Below are positions 1 to 4,553 of a stretch of 5,786 bases of DNA, one piece after another. This DNA is from Streptosporangiaceae bacterium (GTDB lineage Bacteria > Actinomycetota > Actinomycetes > Streptosporangiales > Streptosporangiaceae). The notes below the pieces were generated by a model. It was not told the DNA's origin, ran no database searches, and saw only the letters and a list, made by a program, of their open reading frames with translations. Within the stretch, counting starts at the first letter, position 1. Each line of letters starts with the position of its first letter. The stretch covers positions 1 through 5,786 of the forward strand of contig JASHTQ010000660.1 of the NCBI GenBank assembly GCA_030040475.1, read 5' to 3'. A program made the position numbers and the translations under genes.

Positions 1-290
1 AGGCCGATCCAGAAGCCGCCGTAGGTGGAGAACGCGGTGGCGCCGAACACGTTGCGGTTGCGGAACTCCCACATGCCGGCCAGCAGCTGGCCGATGCCGC
101 CGTAGGCCAGCGCGTAGCCGATGAACGCCGCGCCGGTGGCGTGGGTCATCCAGTTGGCGTTGGCGGCCGACAGCAGGAAGGTGGTCAGGGCAAAGGCAGC
201 CAACCCCAGCGGGGCAGGGTCGGCGACGGCTGGAGCGGGGGCCGGACTGGTGGGACTGGGCTCGACTAGGCGGTCTTCGCTGACGCTCAA
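1..290 (-). CDS. satP: Acetate/succinate transporter, SatP/YaaH (GPR1/FUN34) family, N-terminal part
   Basis: This is the first 96 codons of a small six-helix membrane protein that imports acetate or succinate, probably with protons; the rest lies beyond the left edge. After a Pro/Ala-rich cytoplasmic tail (residues 1-23) comes DPAPLGL (24-30), the family's NPAPLGL signature with Asp in place of Asn. A first membrane helix follows (about 29-43), then a second hydrophobic stretch (about 52-72). The block YGGIGQLLAGMWEF (63-76) and FGATAFSTYGGFW (82-94) are classic for the family. The start is TTG at 290, chosen because GGAGGG (297-302) sits six bases upstream and the family signature begins soon after. 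The gene is divergent from the DUF1707 gene. Family assignment is secure from sequence; the exact substrate is inferred from the family. Confidence 0.9.
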   Translation of the reverse strand, partial: MSVSEDRLVEPSPTSPAPAPAVADPAPLGLAAFALTTFLLSAANANWMTHATGAAFIGYALAYGGIGQLLAGMWEFRNRNVFGATAFSTYGGFWIG

Positions 291-296
291 AAGAAT

Positions 297-302
297 CCCT
301 CC
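297..302 (-). promoter_or_regulatory. Ribosome binding site of the transporter gene
   Basis: The minus strand reads GGAGGG, six bases before the TTG at 290. This strong Shine-Dalgarno sequence decides the TTG start. It is also complementary to CCCTCC at 349-354 in the same leader, so it could be masked in the mRNA. Confidence 0.75.
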
Positions 303-322
303 AATGAAGGAATGGCGTGCGG

Positions 323-352
323 CTCCCGGCCTCCGGTAAGGGCAGCCGGGAG
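323..352 (-). promoter_or_regulatory. Hairpin in the transporter 5' leader, possible switch with the ribosome binding site
   Basis: CTCCCGGC (323-330) and GCCGGGAG (345-352) form a perfect 8-bp stem with a 14-base loop, ending 20 bases upstream of the transporter's ribosome binding site. In the mRNA the upstream arm contains CCCTCC (349-354), which is exactly complementary to the GGAGGG site at 297-302. The hairpin and the masking pairing cannot form together. The complementarity is read directly from sequence; a regulatory role is inferred. Confidence 0.4.
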
Positions 353-379
353 GGCGTGCCCGGCGTTAACTGCGTGGCT

Positions 380-406
380 GGCGTGAGCGACTTCGTCTCT
401 CTCGCC
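380..406. repeat. Interrupted inverted repeat (hairpin) in the transporter leader
   Basis: GGCG, GAG and GAC on the left (380-383, 385-387, 389-391) pair with GTC, CTC and CGCC on the right (395-397, 399-401, 403-406). The stem has 10 base pairs, two symmetric single mismatches and a TTC loop. No T-tract follows on the plus strand, so it is unlikely to be an ordinary terminator. On the minus strand it would fall in the transporter leader if transcription starts upstream of it. Confidence 0.45.
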
Positions 407-420
407 AAAACCTTCCTTCG

Positions 421-432
421 GTCACTTGTGAC
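421..432. promoter_or_regulatory. Perfect palindrome GTCAC-TT-GTGAC, candidate operator
   Basis: GTCACTTGTGAC is a 5-2-5 perfect inverted repeat, with a third related word, GTTGAC, at 437-442. The half TGTGA resembles a CRP/GlxR half-site, and such regulators control acetate uptake in some actinobacteria. However, the expected six-base spacing to TCACA is absent, so a CRP site is not supported. It lies about 130 bases upstream of the transporter start and could bind another dimeric regulator. Confidence 0.35.
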
Positions 433-493
433 TCAAGTTGACCAGATGAAAGATTCGCCAACAGCGTAACGCCGCATGAGTAAAGGTGCGAGG

Positions 494-526
494 CCCAAAG
501 CCCCTCACTTTTCGTAACCCTTTGGG
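494..526. repeat. Inverted repeat CCCAAAG/CTTTGGG
   Basis: CCCAAAG (494-500) and CTTTGGG (520-526) form a perfect 7-bp stem around a 19-base loop. An overlapping alternative pairs AGGCCC (491-496) with GGGCCT (535-540), which excludes the first because both use bases 494-496. It could be a DNA operator or an RNA element in either transcript; the sequence does not decide between these. Confidence 0.4.
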
Positions 527-601
527 TGCAGCGCGGGCCTGGCCGTCGCGAAAGCTACCAAAACGGGTGCCAGCGCCGATCCGCCCACCTCAGCGCGCAG
601 G

Positions 602-639
602 AGCCTTCGGGTAGCGCCATGAAAACCCGGCGCGAGGCT
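602..639. repeat. Two-part inverted repeat upstream of the DUF1707 gene
   Basis: AGCCT (602-606) pairs with AGGCT (635-639), and CGGGT (608-612) pairs with ACCCG (625-629). The two stems are separated by one base on the left and five on the right, with a 12-base loop. An alternative inner stem is GCGCC (614-618) with GGCGC (629-633). It lies upstream of the candidate -10 box of the DUF1707 gene. Function is unknown, and in GC-rich DNA chance is a real alternative. Confidence 0.3.
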
Positions 640-685
640 TGTGCCCTCCGGTAAATCGTGCAGTGGGATCCAGCCGGTGCTGGGT

Positions 686-691
686 TAAGAT
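686..691 (+). promoter_or_regulatory. Candidate -10 box of the DUF1707 gene
   Basis: TAAGAT matches the TATAAT consensus at five of six positions and lies 46 bases upstream of the ATG at 738, a reasonable leader length. No good -35 hexamer is visible 16-18 bases upstream, so the assignment is tentative. Confidence 0.25.
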
Positions 692-737
692 CGAATGGTA
701 GGTAGGGAAGGCCATAAGGGCTGAAGGGTTACCGCCG

Positions 738-1145
738 ATGACCGACCGCTCGATCCGTGCCTCTGACAAGGAACGCGAGACCGTCGTGGACGTGCTCCGT
801 GACGCGTACACGGACGGGCGGCTGACGCTCGACGAATTCGACGAGCGCACGTCGTCGGCGTATAGCGCGAGAACCTGGGCCGAGTTGCGCGAGCTGACCG
901 TGGACCTCCCGGTCGAGCCGGTGCTCGGCGCGGATCTCCCGCAGGCAACCGTGCCTCGGGCCGCGCCCCTCGTCGAGCGGCCGCAGGAGCGCAGGCACGA
1001 GCGCCCGCTCGGCAGGCTCCTTCCCGTCGTGTTCATCTGGATCATGATCTCCGCGGCGGCGGGCTATCCGGAGACGGCGGCCGCGCTCTCGGTGATATTT
1101 ATCTGCCTGCTGGCATGCCGCGTGGGTTACGGGGGACGCTGGTAG
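738..1145 (+). CDS. DUF1707 domain protein with C-terminal membrane segment
   Basis: The product has 135 residues. Residues 3-56 (RSIRASDKERETVVDVLRDA, then DGRLTLDEFDERTSSAYSARTWAELRELTVDLP) are a typical DUF1707 domain, a short SHOCT-like helical module found at the N-terminus of many actinobacterial proteins and often joined to a membrane segment. A charged, Arg/Glu-rich linker (about 60-92) leads to a hydrophobic region (about 94-128) that could form one long or two short membrane helices around GYPET. The protein ends at Trp135. The ATG at 738 is preceded by GAAGGG (723-728), nine bases away. The biochemical role of DUF1707 is not known to me. The gene stands alone, divergent from the transporter and 181 bases ahead of the next plus-strand gene. 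Confidence 0.88.
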   Translation: MTDRSIRASDKERETVVDVLRDAYTDGRLTLDEFDERTSSAYSARTWAELRELTVDLPVEPVLGADLPQATVPRAAPLVERPQERRHERPLGRLLPVVFIWIMISAAAGYPETAAALSVIFICLLACRVGYGGRW

Positions 1146-1167
1146 CGGTACGTTCCAACAACGTTCG

Positions 1168-1181
1168 CGTTACCCGTAACG
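1168..1181. promoter_or_regulatory. Perfect inverted repeat CGTTAC-CC-GTAACG, candidate operator
   Basis: This is a 6-2-6 perfect palindrome, the size of a dimeric repressor site. It ends 17 bases upstream of the TATACG candidate -10 element, so a bound protein could block or recruit polymerase. The half word GTTAC/GTAAC also occurs singly at 466-470, 514-518 and 728-732 in the other intergenic region. No known regulator is assigned. Confidence 0.4.
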
Positions 1182-1314
1182 GTCACCCCACTACCTGGTA
1201 TACGGCTACCATGGGTCAGCCGACGCGGGCAGAGCCGCGGCGGCGCGCTGGATTATCCGGGGCCTGCGGAATCAGCGAAAGGGTCGCATCATTTTGCCGG
1301 CAGGCTCTACAGGC

Positions 1315-1320
1315 GGGAGG
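1315..1320 (+). promoter_or_regulatory. Ribosome binding site deciding the TTG start at 1327
   Basis: GGGAGG lies six bases before the TTG at 1327. The earlier in-frame TTG at 1294 has no comparable site, so 1327 is preferred. Confidence 0.75.
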
Positions 1321-1326
1321 CGGTCG

Positions 1327-2919
1327 TTGACGGACACGACCACCGGCAGTGAATTGGTCGCTCCTGATCAGCAGCCACCTACGCAGGAGCGTGTCCGCCT
1401 CCCCGGGCGGTTCATCCGCCCGGTCGTTGCGCACTGGCAGTTCGCCATCGTGGTTGTCGCCGCCGTCGCGGTGCGGATCGTCGTCGTGCTCGGCTATCCG
1501 CCGATCCTGTGGTTCAACGACTCCTACAACTATCTCTACGACGCGGTCACGCACATCCCTGACGAGGTCCGGCCGAACGGCTACCCGTTCCTCATCGACC
1601 TGCTGCTGCCGCTGCACAGTCCCTACTCCCTGGCGCTGCTGCAGGCGGCGATGGGCGTGGCCATCGGCGTCGCCATCTACGCGCTGCTGCGCCGTCGCGG
1701 GCTGCCCTGGTGGGGCGCGACGCTGGCCGCGCTGCCCGCGCTGTTCGACTCCTACGAGCTGCACCTCGAGCACATGGTCACCGCCGATCCCCTGTTCACC
1801 TTCCTCGTGACGATCGTCGTGGTGATCCTGTGCTGGAATGACCGGCCGTCTGTCCTGGCGATGGCGATCGCGGGATTGCTCGTCGGCTATGCGACGATCG
1901 TCCGGTCGGTCGGCGAGCCGCTCCTTGTCGTGATCCTGGTGATCATGCTGGTCAGGCGCGTCGGCTGGCGCCGCCTGACCGCACTGCTCGTGGCGGGCAT
2001 CGTGCCGATCGGCGCGTACATGATCTGGTTCCACGCCAGCTACGGCAAGTACGCGCTGACCGAGTCGAACGGCACCTTCCTGTACGGCCGGGTCAGCTCG
2101 TTCGCCGAGTGCTCGACGATCAACCCGCCCGCGAGCCTGCGGATCCTGTGCGACCCGACCCCGCCGTATCTGCGCCCTCCGGCGGGGGATTACATCTGGG
2201 CGGATAACGAGCTGGGACCCGACCGCAACCAGACCACGCCGCTGTATAACCTGTACACCTCGACCAACAACGCGCTTCGGTTCACCCCTTACACCAATGG
2301 CCTGGCCGAGGAGTTCGCCGAGCGGGCCATCCTGGCCCAGCCGGTCGACTACCTGCGCGTGGTGCTCAAGGACACGCTGCACACCTTCGGCTGGAACCGG
2401 CAGCCTGATCCGCAGAACTTCGCGGGGAACGGCCCGGCGTTCCAGTTCGTGTCGCAGTCCAAGCTCGACGCCCTGATTCCGTGGTGGGTATCGCCGACGA
2501 AGGGTGACGCCCAGGCCAACGAGATGTACAAGGCGCGGCAGGAATTCGCCGGGTCGGGCCTGGGAGAGACCAAGGTGGTCATGCCCTGGGCACGGCTGAT
2601 CCAGATCTACCAGCGGTACATCTACCTGCGCGGATCGCTGCTCGGCATCGTCGTGCTCATCGGCCTGGCCGGCGTGGTGGCGCGCTGGCGCCGCTGGGGC
2701 GGCGTCGCCCTGCTGCCGTGGCTGGTCGCGGCGCTGCTGATCGTGCTGCCGCCGATGACCGCCGGGTTCAGCTACCGCTACGTGCTCGCCGCCGTGCCCG
2801 CCGCCTGCCTGGCCGCCGGGCTGGCCTTCGCCTGCCGGCCCGGCGAGAAGTCAGTGCGCGCCCTGGCGGCCGATCTGCGCCGGAACCTTGGCCGCGGCGC
2901 CGGAGTCGAGCAGGAATAG
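1327..2919 (+). CDS. Polytopic membrane protein, probable GT-C fold glycosyltransferase (GT39/ArnT-like)
   Basis: The product has 530 residues. A polar N-terminus (1-35) precedes about ten hydrophobic segments: roughly 38-57, 97-121, 128-143, 152-170, 175-193, 195-210, 217-236, 434-452, 456-475 and 484-503. Between the seventh and eighth lies a large, mostly polar loop (237-430), expected outside the membrane, with two cysteines (C262, C275) that could form a disulfide. The first loop contains WFNDSYNYL (62-70). Its Asp65, just after helix 1, is where GT-C enzymes such as ArnT and protein mannosyltransferases carry a catalytic acid. ELHLEHMVTADPLF (144-157) and IVRSVGEPLL (191-200) resemble conserved stretches of that superfamily. 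Such enzymes transfer a sugar from a polyprenyl-phosphate donor on the outer face; donor and acceptor here are unknown. The TTG at 1327 was chosen for its ribosome binding site. The 3' end overlaps pgl tail to tail by 69 bases. Confidence 0.72.
   Translation: MTDTTTGSELVAPDQQPPTQERVRLPGRFIRPVVAHWQFAIVVVAAVAVRIVVVLGYPPILWFNDSYNYLYDAVTHIPDEVRPNGYPFLIDLLLPLHSPYSLALLQAAMGVAIGVAIYALLRRRGLPWWGATLAALPALFDSYELHLEHMVTADPLFTFLVTIVVVILCWNDRPSVLAMAIAGLLVGYATIVRSVGEPLLVVILVIMLVRRVGWRRLTALLVAGIVPIGAYMIWFHASYGKYALTESNGTFLYGRVSSFAECSTINPPASLRILCDPTPPYLRPPAGDYIWADNELGPDRNQTTPLYNLYTSTNNALRFTPYTNGLAEEFAERAILAQPVDYLRVVLKDTLHTFGWNRQPDPQNFAGNGPAFQFVSQSKLDALIPWWVSPTKGDAQANEMYKARQEFAGSGLGETKVVMPWARLIQIYQRYIYLRGSLLGIVVLIGLAGVVARWRRWGGVALLPWLVAALLIVLPPMTAGFSYRYVLAAVPAACLAAGLAFACRPGEKSVRALAADLRRNLGRGAGVEQE
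2815..2844 (-). terminator. GC-rich inverted repeat just after pgl, possible terminator
   Basis: GCCGGG (2815-2820) and CCCGGC (2839-2844) can pair six bases beyond the pgl stop. An alternative fold pairs GCCGG (2815-2819) with CCGGC (2835-2839) around an inner GGC-CTTC-GCC hairpin. No T-run follows, and the sequence lies inside the oppositely oriented membrane protein gene, so it may simply be GC-rich coding DNA. Confidence 0.22.
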
Positions 2920-3630
2920 CGTCCGCTGCCTGCCGCGCGCGCCCGCCGCGGGGACCTGCACCGGGCCGGCCGCGGACAGCGCCATCGCGATCGCGTTGGC
3001 CTTGTCGGTGCCCGAGGCGATGATCCAGACCTCCCGCGCCGCCTGGATCGACGGAAGGGTCAGGGACAGACGGATCGGCGGCGGCTTGGGGGCGCCGCGG
3101 ACGGCGACGACGGGCCGCTCGTCATACAGCGCCGGCATGCCGGGAAAGAGCGACGCGACGTGCGCCTCGGGACCGATGCCGAGCATCAGCACGTCGAATT
3201 CGGGTACCGGGGCGTGATCCTCCGGCCTGGTGGCCGCGGCCAGCCACGATGCGTACCTGGCCGCCGCCGCCTCGGGCTCGTCGCCGTCGGGTCCGTCCGG
3301 GCCAGGCATCGGGTGCACCCGGGCCGGATCGGTGTCCACGTGATCCAGCAGGGCCGAACGCGCGCCGGTCTCGTTCCGCTCCGGATCGCCGGTCGGCAGG
3401 AACCGCTCGTCTCCCCACCAGATGTCCACGTGCCTCCAGTCGACGGCGTCGCGGGCGGGCGCCACCCCCAGTTCGGCGAGCACCGCCGTGCCGATCCGGC
3501 CTCCGGTCAGCACCACCGACGCGGTCCCGCGCGCGGCCACGGAATCGACCAGCCTGGTAACGAGCCGCGCCGCAACCGCCTTGGCCAGCAACTGCGGGTC
3601 ATTGTGCACGATCACCTCGGGCACGGTCAT
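2851..3630 (-). CDS. pgl: 6-phosphogluconolactonase
   Basis: This 259-residue cytosolic enzyme hydrolyses 6-phospho-D-glucono-1,5-lactone to 6-phosphogluconate, the second step of the oxidative pentose phosphate pathway. Its length is normal for the family. Visible signatures are VVLTGG (39-44, phosphate-binding loop), VDIWWGDERFLP (68-79), DPERNETGARSALLDHV (82-98), FDVLMLGIGPEAHVASLFPG (145-164) with the catalytic His157, RLSLTLP (187-193) and the C-terminal RTLFLLDSGAA region. The usual GPDGH is GPEAH here, a small change that keeps the histidine. The ATG at 3630 overlaps the opcA stop in a TAATG junction, and GGAGGG (3642-3647) lies 11 bases upstream within opcA, so translational coupling is likely. 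The same frame stays open far upstream through opcA, but family length and motifs support this start. The 3' end overlaps the convergent membrane protein gene. Confidence 0.95.
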   Translation of the reverse strand: MTVPEVIVHNDPQLLAKAVAARLVTRLVDSVAARGTASVVLTGGRIGTAVLAELGVAPARDAVDWRHVDIWWGDERFLPTGDPERNETGARSALLDHVDTDPARVHPMPGPDGPDGDEPEAAAARYASWLAAATRPEDHAPVPEFDVLMLGIGPEAHVASLFPGMPALYDERPVVAVRGAPKPPPIRLSLTLPSIQAAREVWIIASGTDKANAIAMALSAAGPVQVPAAGARGRQRTLFLLDSGAAAKVPAQIGRQGAH

Positions 3631-4538
3631 TAACGCGGGATCCCTCCGGTGAGGGCGCGGATCGTTTCCCCGTACACCTCGTCGGGCTCCAGTCGCCGCA
3701 GTTCCTCCGCGATCAGGTCGTCGGTCTCGCGCCGGTGCAGCGCCACCCGCCGTTCCGGCCTGCCGGGCCAGGTCAAGGTGGCGGTCCTGCCGTCGGGCCG
3801 GGAGATCGTGACCTTGCCCTCGGGCGTCTCGAAGCCGACCTCGGTGACCCCGGGGCCGCCGGATTCGCCGCGCCGCACTTCGATGCCGAGCCGCAGCCCC
3901 AGCCAGGCGGCGATCAGGTCCGCGGTCGGGTTGTCGGGCTCGGCAAGCACCTCGCCGCTGAGCAGTTCGGGGTAGGGCTGGTCCAGGGTGGCGGCGAGCA
4001 GCGTCCGCCACGGCGTCGACCGGGTCCAGCTCAGGTCGGTGTCGCCCGGCTGGTAGGCGTTGGCCAGGCTCAGCAGCATGTCCCTCGGCGTGTCGCTGGA
4101 TGCCGCGTCCGTCACCCGGCGCTGGGCCACGCAACCGAGCGGATCCGTGCGCGGCACGGGCGGCGCGTCGTCCGGCCACCAGGTGACCACGGGAACGTCG
4201 GGCGCGAGCAGCGGCGCGACCACCGAGTCGGCGTGCTGGCCGAGCGGGCCGTACATGCGCAGCAGGATGGTCTCGCCAGGGCCGTTCTCGCCGACCCGGA
4301 TCTCGGCGTCCAGCCGGGACTCGGCCTTCGGCCTGCGGGCGATGACGGCGAGCACCCGGCTGGGATGCTCGCGGCCCGCGTGGTTGGCCGCCCGGACCGC
4401 GTCGTACTGCGAGGATTCGTCGGTCACGATGATCAGCGTCAGCACCATGCCCGAGGCGGGGCCGCCGAGCCGCCGGCGCGCCTGGGAGAGCGCCTCCAGG
4501 ATCGCGCCCGTGGTCGTATCGGTCAGGTCGATGGTCAT
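3630..4538 (-). CDS. opcA: Glucose-6-phosphate dehydrogenase assembly protein OpcA
   Basis: This 302-residue protein is required for assembly or full activity of the glucose-6-phosphate dehydrogenase made by the neighbouring zwf. It was first characterised in cyanobacteria and is conserved beside zwf in actinobacteria. The N-terminal part begins with the typical TTTGAILEALSQARRRLGG (8-26) and MVLTLIIVTD (31-40). It continues to the conserved VPVVTWWPDDAP (115-126), and a C-terminal domain follows from about residue 160 (SWTRSTPWRTLLAATLDQP). The ATG at 4538 is preceded by GGGAGGGGG, which overlaps the end of zwf. Only 15 bases separate the zwf stop from this start, and the TAA stop shares one base with the pgl ATG. 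It probably acts in the cytoplasm as part of a three-gene operon. No catalytic residues are expected. Confidence 0.95.
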   Translation of the reverse strand: MTIDLTDTTTGAILEALSQARRRLGGPASGMVLTLIIVTDESSQYDAVRAANHAGREHPSRVLAVIARRPKAESRLDAEIRVGENGPGETILLRMYGPLGQHADSVVAPLLAPDVPVVTWWPDDAPPVPRTDPLGCVAQRRVTDAASSDTPRDMLLSLANAYQPGDTDLSWTRSTPWRTLLAATLDQPYPELLSGEVLAEPDNPTADLIAAWLGLRLGIEVRRGESGGPGVTEVGFETPEGKVTISRPDGRTATLTWPGRPERRVALHRRETDDLIAEELRRLEPDEVYGETIRALTGGIPR

Positions 4539-4553
4539 GACAGAGCCCCCTCC

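Larger units (their letters stand above)
303..737. other. Divergent intergenic region without a credible gene
   Basis: This 435-base gap separates the minus-strand transporter from the plus-strand DUF1707 gene, so it should hold both promoters. I find no open frame here with a ribosome binding site and plausible codon use. The middle part (about 405-530) is visibly richer in A and T than the flanking genes. It contains inverted repeats at 323-352, 380-406, 421-432, 494-526 and 602-639, listed separately. I could not match it to a riboswitch class I know, including the c-di-AMP (ydaO) type common in actinobacteria. Confidence 0.7.
1146..1326 (+). other. Intergenic region upstream of the glycosyltransferase-like gene
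   Basis: This 181-base gap probably carries the promoter of the downstream gene. GTATACG around 1198-1204 could contain a -10 element (TATACG at 1199-1204), but no convincing -35 box is seen at the right distance. There is no hairpin with a T-tract after the DUF1707 stop, so read-through from that gene is possible. The clearest element is the inverted repeat at 1168-1181. Confidence 0.5.

Noticed and set aside
121..339. Plus-strand frame of 72 codons opposite the transporter start
   Set aside because: The minus strand encodes conserved SatP family blocks, so this frame is a shadow.
428..443. CRP/GlxR site beginning TGTGA
   Set aside because: The right half does not match TCACA at the needed six-base spacing, so only one half-site is present.
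438..466. Plus-strand promoter with TTGACC as -35 box
   Set aside because: TTGACC is a good -35 match, but the hexamers 16-18 bases downstream (such as ACAGCG) do not resemble a -10 box.
475..516. Tiny plus-strand frame (ATG plus 12 codons) in the intergenic region
   Set aside because: No ribosome binding site precedes it and there is nothing to suggest a leader peptide, such as runs of one amino acid codon.
303..737. c-di-AMP (ydaO) riboswitch or another known riboswitch
   Set aside because: I could not find the conserved sequence blocks I would expect for this class on either strand. A covariance model search would settle it.
590..1045. Minus-strand open frame of 151 codons opposite the DUF1707 gene
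   Set aside because: The Ser/Arg-rich low-complexity translation covers a well-recognised DUF1707 domain on the other strand, so it is a shadow.
1216..2382. Long minus-strand open frame (388 codons) opposite the membrane protein gene
   Set aside because: Its translation is rich in Arg, Asp, Gln and His with no recognisable domain, typical of the antisense of a GC-rich hydrophobic gene. The plus strand has a good ribosome binding site and a coherent membrane protein.
2851..4179. A 442-codon version of pgl extending upstream through opcA
   Set aside because: The extra 183 residues are opcA read in another frame and are Arg/Ala-rich without lactonase motifs. The ATG at 3630 gives the normal family length.
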